Part shown: positions 1 through 10,404 of the stretch, piece by piece
Numbering within the stretch: the first letter of the stretch is position 1
Layout of the letters: each line of letters opens with the position of its first letter
Assembly (NCBI RefSeq): GCF_000143415.4
Contig: NW_003314262.1
Location: 4,378,349-4,442,348, forward strand
Source of the DNA: Selaginella moellendorffii
Taxonomy: Eukaryota > Streptophyta > Lycopodiopsida > Selaginellales > Selaginellaceae
DNA: 64,000 bases
Direction: 5' to 3'
Translations under genes and position numbers: made by a program
The notes under the pieces: generated by a model
Told to the model about the DNA's origin: nothing
What the model saw: only the letters and a program-made list of their open reading frames with translations
The model's database searches: none

Positions 1-1000
1 GTATGCCAAGCCTTTTCAATGCGTAAATAACTAAGGCCAACTGTATTATTATAATACATGTAACTCACTTTGCATTTTATTTTTAATAATTATTTTTAAA
101 TATATCTTTTTCAAACCAAGCATCTGACTCTTAGTGTCCCATGGAACATAAAATCTACTAATTTTATAACTTCCACCATAACTTATTATGTACCAATGTT
201 TCAAACCCTCAACGAATCTGACTATAATACTCTTTTAGCCATCCATTCATTTACCAACAAAACGTTTATCAGCAAAAACTTGTCAGTTACAATTTACTAC
301 CAGCCAGTTAACCATTGACTTTTTATATGGCTTTTAACCTTGGCCATCTGCATAAATTATGTTTTACAGTAGCCATTAATCTTTGGAGTTTAAACAACAA
401 ATCCCCCAATTCTATTTAAATAATCTGGAACAAATGTTTCCTGTCATTGACAGAGATGGTTGTCCAAAGATAGGCAAATTTTTATGGTTATGTGAAGTTT
501 AACAGTAATTCCTTTGATCTTACCCTGGTTCTTCTACACCAAGAGAAAGTATCTACGAACAGGCTGGATGACTGCTCAACTTGCAAGGCTATTTTAGCAA
601 TTCCCTTTCATTCCAGTGGGACCAAAGCACCAAAGTTCATGGTTTTTCCACGGGAAATCTTGTAGAAATGGAAGAAGACAACATTGAAATATCGTCATAC
701 TTGAGATTTTTCGGCCATACATATGGTCGGTATTGCAAGAGCTAGGAATCTCTTCTCTGGCTGTGCGATTAAATCTGGCTACAGTAGAGCAATACGAGCA
801 AAATCCCAACAAACAAGTTGTGAGCAAGTCGGTGTTCTTTGTATTTTTCTTTCTCGACATGTTTCCCATGCCTCGAAGTGACTCGCGAGCCAATCAACGT
901 TGGAAGAGCAAACGATGAAACATCAAGCAATTGTACAATACGGACCAACATGGAAAAGAAATCAAAGCAAAGAGTCTATCTGATCGCTACAAGTCACCTT
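1..1000. other. AT-rich intergenic region
   Basis: No supported gene. The stretch is AT-rich up to about 900 and carries only short overlapping ORFs on both strands (around 594-950), without recognisable motifs, codon structure or plausible splice sites. It may hold the distal promoter of the sugar transporter that starts at 1302, or the end of a gene left of the window. Confidence 0.6.
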
Positions 1001-1093
1001 CCACGTCAGCGGGCCCCGCTCCACATCAGCTATGACTCGAAACAGCTCAGCATAATTGCCACGTGGATTTTGAGCACACACGGTCTTTTATAC
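1001..1093 (+). promoter_or_regulatory. Proximal promoter with ACGT-core elements and TATA-like box
   Basis: An ACGT element (CCACGTCA, 1001-1008) and a palindromic G-box (CACGTG, 1060-1065) lie upstream of a TATA-like TTTTATACC at about 1086-1094. That is some 210 bp before the transporter start codon. ACGT-core boxes are bound by plant bZIP/bHLH factors in ABA and light responses. Their spacing to the TATA box fits a promoter, but function is inferred from motif and position only. Confidence 0.45.
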
Positions 1094-1301
1094 CGTGAAT
1101 TGTGTTTGTGTGTGTGCTCCTTTTTCTTCCCCCGCCCCCCATGCGTGTAGCCTCTCTAGGGTTTCCCTGTTCTTGTGTGCCACTGGAGTGGAATCGCGGC
1201 ACGCGGCGAATCTTCCGGCATTTCCAAGGCTGTAAGATTACTTAACAGCGCCTAGAATCGCGAGCTCGGGCTGGAAATCTTGCGAATCCGGGGCTACATT
1301 C

Positions 1302-3601
1302 ATGGGGGTGGATTTGGAAGTGGGGAGGAATGGCGAGCGGCAGCCTCTGCTGGCCGGGAAGAGCAGCAAGAGCACTGGTAGCAGCAGCCGGGGCAAGAGA
1401 CGCGAGAAGCGAGTGAGGGGAAGTGTTCTCTACACGGTGTTTTGCACCATCGTCGTGGCTCTGGGGCCGATCACGTTTGGTTTCTCGGTAAGCTCGCTTT
1501 CCCTTCTTCGTGAATTTCTAATTTTGAGAAAGATATATCTAACTGTTCGTTGTTTGCTACTTTTTCCCTCTTTCCTTTTGTAGGTCGGCTATTCATCTCC
1601 CACGCAGCAAAAATTGACCGAGGATTTGGGGCTTAGTCTCTCCGAGGTACTGAGAGAACTGTGAAATCTTGTCTAGAAATTCTGCTAACTTGTTTTTGTA
1701 GTTCTCCATGTATGGTTCTCTGGTAAATGCCGGTGCCATGGCTGGAGCTATTCTCAGTGGCCGTATAGCTGATCGCTTTGGACGGAAAGGGGTAAGCAGG
1801 CCAAGCGCGAAACAAAAAGTTCTCATTCTTTTGCTCTTTTTATCAGGCACTTGTAATTGCTTCGATTCCACACATTGCTGGATGGATCTTAAACGCCCTG
1901 GCCATGGTAAGTAGCTTCTCGCTGTCAATTCAGCATCACGAAGTTTCCTTTTTGTTCCAGAATGTCGCCAGCCTGTACATAGCAAGATTGCTCGTCGGGT
2001 TTGGAGTCGGTGTTATTTCTTTCACTGTAAGTGCGTCAAAGTTCGATTTCTCTTATTTAATTTGGAAATTCAGGTACCAATGTACATTGCTGAGATTTCT
2101 CCCAAAAATTTGAGAGGAAGCCTGGGTGCTATAAATCAGGTGAGTCCGTTCCTTCGAAGTATAGCTCACCGTACTGATCTTGTATTTTTTTCGTTTTGTA
2201 GCTTTCAGTTACCACTGGAATCTTCTTGTCGTACTTAGGAGGTCTTGTTTTGCCCTGGAGAACTCTTGCTTTAGTTGGTATGCCACGCGCCGTGTTTGTT
2301 TTTGAGCACTCTCTAATGCCTGCCTTTTGTTGGTCAGGGGTTGCTCCGTGTAGCGTTCTCCTCGTGGGCCTTTTCTTTATTCCAGAATCTCCTCGGTGGC
2401 TGGTCAGTCTCTCGCCAGCCTTTTCTTTTTCCCTGGTTGACTTACTCGTTGGTTGCTTGTGAAGGCCAAAATGGGGATTGAAGACACTCTTATCACGTCA
2501 CTGCAAGCATTGCGTGGAAAGGACTCCGATATTTCTTCAGAAGTATCGGAAATCAAGGTAATTCCATTTGGTTTTTTGTTAGATTTCCACGCTGACACAT
2601 TACTTTTGCAAATAGGACGCCGTCGATATATCGTATAAGCAAGAGGCTAATGTAAGGATGTCTGACCTTTGCAAGAAGACGATTTTCCTTCCCCTTACTG
2701 TAAGTCAATGTAGTGTTTACGCTTGCATGTTCTATCTAACACGGCTCTGCTCTTGCATGACTGAAGATCACAATCGGGTTGCTATTGTTGCAACAAATTT
2801 CGGGCATCAATGCTATTTTGTTCTATTCTAGTGCCATATTCCACTCTGCGGGTATGATCGTATTGATGTGCTATGCTTATTTATTAAGCTCTTTCTTTTG
2901 TACAGGATTCAGCTCAAGCAATCTTGCGTCGCTCTCGTTGGCTCTCCTTCAGGTAAATATCCATATATCAAGCCATCACCATATCATAACACACTGTTCT
3001 TGCAGGTGGTAATGACCGGCGTGGCTGCTGTGCTCATGGACAGAGCCGGACGACGCCTCCTTCTCATGGTCTCGGGCGCTGGAATGGCAGTGAGCTGCTT
3101 TCTAGTCGGATTTGCATTCTATCTGCAACAGCATATGGACGCGACTTCTCACTTTGCACCCTTTGTCGGCAACCTCGCGTTGATCAGTCTATTGGTAAGT
3201 CTCTCAAGGAAAACTAGTTTCTCCCGTGAACTAACATAGGCGTGCTCGCAATCTAGGTGTACATAACCTCCTTCGCTCTGGGAATGGGGCCTATTCCCTG
3301 GATCATAATGTCCGAGGTTCTTCCCGCACACATCAAAGGCTTGGGTGGAAGCGTTGCAACGTTGGTGAACTGGACTTTCTCGTGGCTTGTGACTATGTCC
3401 TTTAATTTCTTACTCAACTGGAGCTCCACAGGTAAAACAAGCTTTCTCCAGAGATGTGGAACTAATGCTCTCTTTTTCTCTCCAGGTTCTTTCGCTCTCT
3501 TCGCTGGAATGTGCGCGTTCACTGTCCTGTTCGTGGCTGTTCTAGTCCCTGAAACTCGGGGAAGAACACTGGAAGAGATCGAAGCTCTCTTCCAGGAGTA
3601 G
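1302..3601 (+). CDS. ERD6-like sugar transporter (MFS), 15 exons
   Basis: Monosaccharide/H+ symporter-type major facilitator of the ERD6-like group, probably tonoplast. Exons read by GT..AG: 1302-1487, 1584-1646, 1702-1791, 1847-1906, 1961-2026, 2074-2139, 2202-2277, 2338-2402, 2465-2557, 2616-2699, 2767-2851, 2906-2952, 3006-3194, 3257-3431, 3486-3601. Together they give 486 aa in one frame, the usual family length. Family marks are the loop 2-3 motif [18 protein letters not shown] after TM6, [17 protein letters not shown] in TM7, DRAGRR in loop 8-9 and the C-terminal [15 protein letters not shown]. The N-terminus carries ERQPLL, an acidic-dileucine motif of the kind that sends ERD6-like proteins to the vacuole. 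Introns are 47-96 bp. The family call is secure; substrate and membrane are inferred. Confidence 0.92.
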
Positions 3602-3956
3602 CAAGGCTCTCGTTCGCGCTTTCATTTCCACCATTCCATACACCAGGGGGATTCGCTATATTCATTACCACAGAAGTGTTCGGCTCGATTTTTTTGTCCC
3701 CTCGCCAAAAAGCGTAAATATTTGTAAGACTTGTGTAAAGAGAGAAAAGGTTTGATCTCGAGCTTTCTAGCAAAAACGAATAAAAATGCGATTTCCATGA
3801 ATGATTATAAGTAGTGTGGGAACTGAAGAAAAAAAAAATCCAAGCTTTCTCACGATCCGCTACGAATAAATGCGAGTTTCATGAAAAATTGTAAGTAGTG
3901 AGCATTTGGAAGCTCCAAAGAATAGAAGAAAAAACAAAAATCCACATGGCTAGAAC
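3602..3956. other. Intergenic, convergent 3' ends
   Basis: Lies between the stop of the + strand transporter and the stop of the - strand receptor kinase, so it should hold both 3' UTRs. Two similar AT-rich lines (about 3775-3830 and 3838-3930) share the pattern GATCTCGAGCTTTCT/CAAGCTTTCTCACGATC followed by a tgcgattt/tgcgagtttcatga motif. They look like a small local duplication. Nothing coding seen. Confidence 0.5.
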
Positions 3957-6707
3957 TTATCTTCCTTGAGGATTGACGAGCTGGGAGAAGACCGCGCTGG
4001 CGGAGGCGTCCTCCGAGTAGCCATCGTAGTAATCGTCAGTAACTTCGCTCGTGGTTCGCTGGCTCTCGTTAGAAGCTTGCCCAGGCGCTTGACGAGCGCT
4101 GATTGGAACACTAGAAGTAGCACCACCATTCTCCACCGCCCCAGCCGCCGGCGCCGCTACTCCACCGCCAGCATCGCCACCACCACCACCATTCTCACGT
4201 CCAAATCTCCTCTGCGCGGCCTCCTGGATGTGCAGCGCCGACTCGAGGTTCCACAGCACATCGCCCATGCTCGGCCTCTGGACGCCATTCTCTTGCAAGC
4301 ACTTGTCCGCGGTCTCGCCAACTTTCCTCACCGACGCCATGTCCGCGTCCTCGTCGCTCCCGGGCCTCCGCAGCGTCGGGTCCAGTATCTCCTCCAGCCT
4401 CCCGCTGCGCTGCGCGCTCATCGCCCACTCGGCGATGTTAACTTGCTCTCTTGGCAGCGCCGGATCGATGGCGGGACGCGCGCACATCACCTCCACCATC
4501 ACCACTCCAAAGCTGTACACGTCCGACTTGTCCGTGAGCTGCTGCCGCCGGAAGTACTCCGGATCCAGGTACCCGAAGCTCCCCTTCACGGCCGTGGAGA
4601 CGTGCGTTTGATCCAGCATCGGCCCCGTCTTGGACAGCCCAAAGTCGGACACTTTCGCCACCAGATGCTCGTCTAGAAGGATGTTGGTGGTCTTCACGTC
4701 CCGGTGGATGATCGCGGCTCCGGTGTGGAGGTAGTGCAATCCCCGCGCCGCCCCGACCAGGATCTCCAGCCGGTGCCGCCAGGGTAGCGGCTGGAGATCC
4801 TCCGTGCCGTAGAGATGGCCGCGGAGAGGCCCTCGGGCCATGTACTCGTAGACCAGGATCATCTCCGACTGCTCGTCGCAGTATCCGATGAGAGAGACAA
4901 GGTGGCGGTGGCGGAGCTTCGATAGGAGCCCGATCTCCGCCTGGAACTCGGCTATGCCTTGCTCCGACCTCGGGTTGCCGCGCTTCACCGCCACCTCCAG
5001 CGTGCCATTGTCGATCTCGCCCTTGTAGACGCGACCGAATCCTCCCACGCCGAGGAGCCTTGTCTCGTCGAAGCTGTTCGTGGCCTCGGCGATCTCCTGG
5101 AGCGTGAAGTAGCGGCCGTGGCCTCCGGCGCTGGCAGCCGAGCCGGCATTGTAGTAGCTCCCGGCGGCGCTCCTGGGCGAGCCGGCTCCCATCGTGGAGC
5201 CGAGCGTGGTGAGCGAGAAAGCATGGTGGTGGTGGTGGGGGTGGCCATTTCCCAAAGCTTGCCAGGACGAAGTGCTCGGCTTCTTCCCGCCACCTTTGCA
5301 GCAGCGGAAGAAGAAACAAATCGCGAGCGCGATCGCCACCAGCGCGAACACCCCGCCAGCGACGCAGCCGATTATCACACCGAGGTGGTGGCCTCCGTTA
5401 CCGCCACTGTCCGAGCTCCGCGGCACCACAGCCAGCCCATCCACGCTCCCGGACGAGTCGTTGAGCCGGAAGATCTCCACGCCGTTTAGAATCGCGTCCT
5501 GGACCTGGCTGTTCGATCCGGTGAGAGGCCCGACTTGGAGCCGGAGGTTAGCGAGCCCGTCCACTGGAAGAACCAGGAAATCTCGGTAGTAGGGAGTGTT
5601 GGCGGCGCCGGTTTGCTGGATCAAATCTAGAGCTCGGATGGCTGTCCGGTTGTTGATGTAAACGCTGAAGATCCTTTGCATTGGAGAGCTGTAGACGAGC
5701 TCCGCGAAGTGGAGGCGGACGTAGTGGGCATAGCCGGGCGCGACCGAGAACGCCCACGAGATGTTAAACGCGTTTGTGACGGTGTTGGAGCCGCCCAGGG
5801 ACCGCGCGGTACCGTAGACGCCGCGCGGCGCAATGTACTCGGGCACCGTGGCCGGGTAGACGATGTCCGGTACAGCCGGCGGCACGGGCACCCCTCGCGC
5901 GACTCCTTGGAGGAAGGGCTCGTCCGGCAGCCACGTCCGGGCCTGGGAGGAGGAATCGTTGCCCGGGGCGATGAGGTCCCCGCCCACATTGAGGCGGTAG
6001 AGCGTGCGCGCCAGGATCCCGGCGATCTCCACTTGCCGGCTCTCGCTGGCCTCGGGCGAGATCTCCACGACGCTGGGCGACAGCGCGTCGCGCGCCATGG
6101 AGATGAGCTCGATGCCGCTGACGAAGGCGATGAAGGAGGCGCTGGGGGTGAGCGTGACGGCGACGGCGGTGCCGCTGGTGTGGATCGTGAACTCCCTCAC
6201 CACCGGGCTCGATCCATTGCCGGCGGCAATGTCTTCCGCGATGCTGGAGTTCGCGACGAGCAGCCGCGATCCAATCGCGACCGAGAAGCGCGCACGCGAG
6301 GAGGCGTCCGCGAGAGGGGCGAAGTGGAGGCGGACCCAATGCCGTCCCGGGCTGATGGAGAAGCTATAGCTTGCCGGGCTGGTGAATACCCGTGCCGCGC
6401 GGTATGGGACGGAGGTACCGCTCGTACCGCGCGTACTGTTGGTCGGCGTGCCGCCGGCAACAAGCCTGGGATTCTCGGCATCGGGCGTCCATTCCAGGCC
6501 ATTGCCATCGATGTCGCTGCGCGATTCCCCACAGCTGATCCTAAACACATCCTGTGGCTTCCACTGCGCGCTGGATCGGCCCAAGAGCGCGAGGAAGGAG
6601 GCGAGAACGATGAAGAAGAAGAGGGGATGATCTGGGCGAGAAATTGGGCGATTCCCTCGATCAATTCTCATCTGGGCGGCTAGAATTCGCGTACCTGTGA
6701 CCCGCAT
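3957..6707 (-). CDS. CrRLK1L receptor-like kinase (THESEUS/HERK-like), single exon
   Basis: Plasma-membrane receptor kinase of the Catharanthus RLK1-like family, which reads cell-wall state and RALF peptides. A 916-aa uninterrupted frame; lack of introns is typical of the family. Order: hydrophobic signal peptide (HPLFFFIVLASFLALLG), tandem malectin-like ectodomain to about residue 420 with many N-glycosylation sites, one TM segment at about 440-467, Cys/Lys stop-transfer, then a kinase from about residue 550. Kinase motifs are complete: GVGGFGRVYKG loop, VAVKRG lysine, HRDVKTTNILLD, DFGLSKTGP, and KGSFGYLDPEYFRRQQLTDK in the activation segment. The C-terminal WNLESALHIQEA matches THESEUS1-type members. 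The start could instead be Met13 (6671), which puts the signal peptide nearer the N-terminus. The C-tail is Gly/Ala/Ser rich. Confidence 0.93.
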   Translation of the reverse strand: MRVTGTRILAAQMRIDRGNRPISRPDHPLFFFIVLASFLALLGRSSAQWKPQDVFRISCGESRSDIDGNGLEWTPDAENPRLVAGGTPTNSTRGTSGTSVPYRAARVFTSPASYSFSISPGRHWVRLHFAPLADASSRARFSVAIGSRLLVANSSIAEDIAAGNGSSPVVREFTIHTSGTAVAVTLTPSASFIAFVSGIELISMARDALSPSVVEISPEASESRQVEIAGILARTLYRLNVGGDLIAPGNDSSSQARTWLPDEPFLQGVARGVPVPPAVPDIVYPATVPEYIAPRGVYGTARSLGGSNTVTNAFNISWAFSVAPGYAHYVRLHFAELVYSSPMQRIFSVYINNRTAIRALDLIQQTGAANTPYYRDFLVLPVDGLANLRLQVGPLTGSNSQVQDAILNGVEIFRLNDSSGSVDGLAVVPRSSDSGGNGGHHLGVIIGCVAGGVFALVAIALAICFFFRCCKGGGKKPSTSSWQALGNGHPHHHHHAFSLTTLGSTMGAGSPRSAAGSYYNAGSAASAGGHGRYFTLQEIAEATNSFDETRLLGVGGFGRVYKGEIDNGTLEVAVKRGNPRSEQGIAEFQAEIGLLSKLRHRHLVSLIGYCDEQSEMILVYEYMARGPLRGHLYGTEDLQPLPWRHRLEILVGAARGLHYLHTGAAIIHRDVKTTNILLDEHLVAKVSDFGLSKTGPMLDQTHVSTAVKGSFGYLDPEYFRRQQLTDKSDVYSFGVVMVEVMCARPAIDPALPREQVNIAEWAMSAQRSGRLEEILDPTLRRPGSDEDADMASVRKVGETADKCLQENGVQRPSMGDVLWNLESALHIQEAAQRRFGRENGGGGGDAGGGVAAPAAGAVENGGATSSVPISARQAPGQASNESQRTTSEVTDDYYDGYSEDASASAVFSQLVNPQGR

Positions 6708-6993
6708 TGCCGCGACTTGGAGCTCAGATCATGGGAGGGAGCCGCGCTCGATCTGATCGAAGTGGAACCCTATAGTGTTTGTTTTTTTTTTTTTCTCTCT
6801 TCTTTCCGAATCGTGCGAGAAGGGCTCGCCGCATTGGGCGGTGGTTTTGGCTGGATCCAGTTCACTCCACTGGCAGTACCAAGCGCGTCCCCATTAGATC
6901 TAAGCAAAACAGAGACAAATTAAAGTTCTTTTTCTTTTAGGGTTCTTCGCGAATTTAGGGTTCCTCCTCTGTTTCTAGGGTTTGTGGATCTTC
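6708..6993. other. Intergenic between two - strand genes
   Basis: About 290 bp containing the promoter and 5' UTR of the receptor kinase and the 3' UTR of the DUF1635 gene. A T12 run lies at about 6782-6793. Three copies of an AGGGTTY telomere-box-like string (around 6938-6982) occur, the interstitial telobox type often seen near plant transcription starts. Confidence 0.4.
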
Positions 6994-8037
6994 TCACTTG
7001 CTGGTGACCGCGGCGCCATCGCTCACGGACGAATGTGGCTGCTGCTGCTTGCCCAAGTGCTGTTGCTGATCGATCAGGGCCGGGAATGGCGCGGCCAGGA
7101 ATTGAAAGGAATCGAGGCCCGGGGGTGGATGGTGCCATTGCGGAAGAGGCCCCGCCAGGAGGAGCGTGTGGAGCAGTGGGCCGGCGTTCATCACCGCCTG
7201 GAGCAGCTTGCCGCGCTCGGGGAGATTTCGCAGCATTAGGTTGAGATTCATCTCGGTGGTCGCGTGATCTTCCACGGCGACGGCGGTGGGATCCTCGAAT
7301 TTCCTGGCCAAGGGATCGAAGTCTCTCCCTGCCCTGGCATAGTCGCTGTGCTGCTGGAGGGGCGTGAGGATGGAAGCGAGCGCCGAGCCATTGTTTTGGA
7401 GCGAGGAGCTTAGAATGGTGGTGGTGGCCGGGGAGAAGAGGCTTGGAGGGAGATGGGGTGGAGGAGGATCGAATGGGCTTTGTTGCTGGAAGTGGTGGTG
7501 ATTCTCGGCATTAGAGTCCACCATCGCGGCAGACGCTGCCACCAAGGGCTCCACGCTATACAGCGAGAATCCACCATCGCCACCACGATCATCGTCCACT
7601 TGCGCAGCTCCTCCTCCTCCAAGCAAAGTGGCTTGATCCTCGCGGCTGTTCTCGAAGCTGGGGAAATCAAACCACTCGGCGGACTGATCGTGGTGATCGT
7701 TGAAGCTGCTGTGGTGATCCAGGGGGCTGTCAGCGATGAAGGAAGCGGCGGCGGCGAGGCTGCAGCTCGAGATGCTGGAGCTACACACCACCACATTGCT
7801 TTGGAGCTCCATGAATCTCTGGATGGCTTCGTCGCGCTCCCGGCGCGCGATCACCAAGAGCTCCTCCAGCTGCGCCACCTTGGCTTTGTGGACCGCCGCC
7901 TGGGCCTTGGCCGCTGACCGCGTCGACTCCAGCTCCAGCTTTGCCGCCATGATCGTGCTCCTCAGCTCCTCGACGCTCTGGATGGGTTTTGCGATTCGTT
8001 CCATCGCCAAAGAAGGATCACGATCACGTAAGAACAC
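6994..8037 (-). CDS. DUF1635 family protein
   Basis: Plant-specific family of unknown biochemical role. 347 aa from the first Met, but Met12 (8004), beginning MERIAKPIQSVEELRSTIM, is the more family-like start. The N-terminal ~90 residues form a charged coiled coil (KLELESTRSAAK...EELLVIARRERDEAIQRFMELQ), the DUF1635 hallmark. The middle is Ser/His/Pro-rich and low complexity. The C-terminal signature GKLLQAVMNAGPLLHTLLL followed by AGPLPQWHHPPP is the second conserved block of the family. Single exon and no membrane segment; nuclear or cytosolic location is likely. The family call rests on these two blocks in the right order. No function is claimed. Confidence 0.85.
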   Translation of the reverse strand: MFLRDRDPSLAMERIAKPIQSVEELRSTIMAAKLELESTRSAAKAQAAVHKAKVAQLEELLVIARRERDEAIQRFMELQSNVVVCSSSISSCSLAAAASFIADSPLDHHSSFNDHHDQSAEWFDFPSFENSREDQATLLGGGGAAQVDDDRGGDGGFSLYSVEPLVAASAAMVDSNAENHHHFQQQSPFDPPPPHLPPSLFSPATTTILSSSLQNNGSALASILTPLQQHSDYARAGRDFDPLARKFEDPTAVAVEDHATTEMNLNLMLRNLPERGKLLQAVMNAGPLLHTLLLAGPLPQWHHPPPGLDSFQFLAAPFPALIDQQQHLGKQQQPHSSVSDGAAVTSK

Positions 8038-8448
8038 ACTCGAGCAGCGATCGATCGACCAACCTGGTTGGAGCGGCCGTTTGGCGAAGAGCTCCCAATG
8101 CTTCCATCCATGGACGAAACGCTAGCTTCCATCTCTCAGCGCTCCTCTCTCATGCTTGAAAGGAAGATGGGTTTCCAATTGTGGAAGACCAACGGCTTTA
8201 AAAGCGAAGACCGGCATTTAAATCGCTACTCCTAGTATTTGGTAAGCAAATTAAAGCTAGTTTACCACTAATTCACGCACCAACCGTCCGGGTCAACTCT
8301 AAAGTCAACAATTTTGACTTTTAAACATTGTCTGTTGATGCGTAGAATATTCTTATATTATGGTCAAATAACGCTTAAACAACGAGGTACTTCTTTTAAG
8401 TTCTATTCGATGGTATATCGTAGCAAAGCAAAGGAAGAAATAAAACTT
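8038..8448. other. Intergenic; promoter of DUF1635 gene and duplicated dioxygenase 5' flank
   Basis: From about 8290 the sequence (GTCAACTCTAAAGTCAACAA and on) is the counterpart of 9160-9355 in front of the intact dioxygenase gene. The tandem duplication therefore included promoter DNA. The left half should serve the divergent DUF1635 gene. No other ORF is supported. Confidence 0.5.
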
Positions 8449-9095
8449 TGGGCAGTTTTTCGTTCCCTAAGATTCCTAGTGAGTTTCATAGGGCTGTGCG
8501 ATCTCAGTCACGAAGTTCCAGTATTAGATATATCCATCTTGGAGACCATCGATTCAAGAAAGAGCTTTCCAAGCCCTCGTGGAAAGCTGGGGATTCTTCC
8601 TGTTGCTAGGACATGGAATTCGGACGAGGTCGGTTTTGCGACCAGCTTCGAGGCGTCCAAGCAGGTCCAGACGTCACCTTGCGATCCAAGCAAGCTTCCG
8701 GCAAATCTGGCGCGCGACAGAGACGTCTCCACGAGTTATGGAGCGGAGGTCACCGCTCTGTCCAGGCGGCTGCTGGAGCTCTTCTCGGAATCGCTGGGAC
8801 TTGGAGCGAGTGAGCTAGTTAACATGAGGCTGAATCATTGTCCTCGAAGCCTCACTCGGACATAAACGCCTTCGCGATCTTGGGAGGGCCTCCAATTTCT
8901 CTCTTTTGTTTGGATTCTATCGATTGAGTTTTCTTCTCGATCGATCACGCGTTAGATCTCTCCAATGGCGAGGAGTGGTCAATCCCGAAAGAGATCGAGT
9001 TTCCATCGTTTGCTTCTATAGTCCCGGTCTGGGCGGAGCTTGATGCCCTTTGTACGGAGAATATACCAAAGCCTTCGAGCGGGATTTTGGTTTAA
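8449..9095 (+). pseudogene. 2OG-Fe(II) dioxygenase pseudogene (tandem copy)
   Basis: Degenerate upstream copy of the intact gene at 9356-10404. It aligns from the start region (the ATG has become TTG at the equivalent of GGGCAGTCTTTCG), through the N-terminal DHEVPVLDIS stretch (about 8505), the DEVGFAT..FE block (about 8624) and the ELFSESLGLGASEL helix. The tail (CFYSPGL equivalent) reaches about 9050. Losses: start codon, the WGFFQLLGHGI helix region with a large internal deletion, the block around the iron ligands (only TCGGACATAAACGCCTT of the HxD strand remains, next to a new stop), and most of the core barrel. Several frame changes occur. It cannot encode an enzyme. Confidence 0.85.
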
Positions 9096-9355
9096 TGAAT
9101 AATATTTTTGTTTGCTTGTTTATTATTTGAATAGATAAAGAAGCTGATGGGCGCGAGGCTTTTCAACTCTAAAGTCAACAAATCTATCTTTCTAGCGCAT
9201 TTATCTGTCTTTTTGCGCATAGGACTTTTGGAAATTAAAACATAGATGCGTGTCAAATCTAAGGAGTGACCAATACATGTCTTGGTCATTTGATCGCGAG
9301 GCATTCTCCTTAAGTTCGCGTTCTTTTAGATCGTAGAAAAGGGGAAAAAAGAATC

Positions 9356-10404
9356 ATGGGCAGTCTTTCGTTCTTCAAGATTCCTGGTGAGTTTCACAGG
9401 GCTCCGGATCCACACCCATGGAAAGATCTCGATCACGAAGTTCCAGTGGTGGACATATCCAACTTGGAGGAGACCGACTCAAGGGAGAGAGCACTCCAAG
9501 CTCTCCGGGACGCCTGTGAGAGCTGGGGATTCTTCCAGTTGCTAGGACATGGAATTCCCCGCGAGCTCAGCGACGAGATGATGGAGGTGGCCTACAAGTT
9601 CTTCGATCTTCCAGCCCAAGACAAGCTCGTCTACTACTCGGACAATGTCTTGGACGAGGTCGGTTTTGCGACCAACTTCGAGGTGTCCAAGAGTCGGCGG
9701 CCAAGCGCAACCTGGCAGGAGTTTTTCTTCCAGATGTGCTCCCCACCTTGCGATCCAAGCAAGCTTCCAGAAAATCCCGCGAGCTACCGAAACGTCTCCA
9801 CCAGTTATGGAGCGGAGATCACTGCTCTGGCCAGGCGGCTGCTGGAGCTCTTCTCGGAATCTCTGGGACTTGAAGGGAGCGAGCTCGCCGGGAGATTCGA
9901 AGGCGAGCTCATGTCCATGAGGCTGAATCACTATCCTCCCTGCCCGGAGCCACAGCTCACCATTGGAATCCAGCCTCACTCGGACATAAACGCCTTCACG
10001 ATCTTGCAGCAGGACGTAGAGGGCCTTCAAGTTCTTCACGATGGAGCGTGGGTGACTCTCAAGCCTTTGCCCGGAGCTCTCGTGGTCAACATTGGAGACC
10101 AGCTCCAGGTATGCTCTTGCTTTCTTAGATTCTCTACATTGAGTGCGCGTGCTAGATTCTCTCCAACGATAAGTTCAAGAGCGTGGAGCATCGAGGAGTG
10201 GTCAATGCCGAAAGAGCTCGAGTCTCCATCGCCTGCTTCTATAGCCCCGGTCTGGGTGCTCGCATTGGGCCCATCCCGGAGCTTGTCAACGAGGAATGTC
10301 CCGCGAAATTCAAAGAAAGTTTGTATGGAGAATATGCCAAAGCCTCTCTTAGCATGGAGCTCAATAGGAAGAGCGCTCTGTCCACTCTCAAAGTTGACGT
10401 ATGA
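9356..10404 (+). CDS. 2-oxoglutarate/Fe(II)-dependent dioxygenase (plant DOXC class)
   Basis: Oxidises a small molecule with O2 and 2-oxoglutarate; plant DOXC members act on flavonoids, hormones and other specialised metabolites. Exons 9356-10108 and 10156-10404 (47-bp intron) give 333 aa. The N-terminal DIOX_N part has VPVVDISNLE and SWGFFQLLGHGIP. The jelly-roll core holds the 2-His-1-Asp iron site: HSD in IGIQPHSDINAFT, and the distal His in VEHRGVVN just after the intron. The RxS 2OG-binding motif is RVSIACFY. NYPPCPEP is present as NHYPPCPEP. The C-terminus ends early (STLKVDV) but is within family range. An unspliced reading runs on to 10885 and is wrong, because it loses the distal His. 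Substrate unknown. A decayed copy lies directly upstream. Confidence 0.92.

Noticed and set aside
594-951. Overlapping 60-100 codon ORFs at the left edge
   Set aside because: On both strands, no motif, no plausible exon structure; treated as chance.
3966-6683. Long plus-strand frames (236, 176 and 335 codons) across the receptor kinase
   Set aside because: Antisense shadows of the GC-rich CrRLK1L gene; Arg/His/Ala-rich with no motifs.
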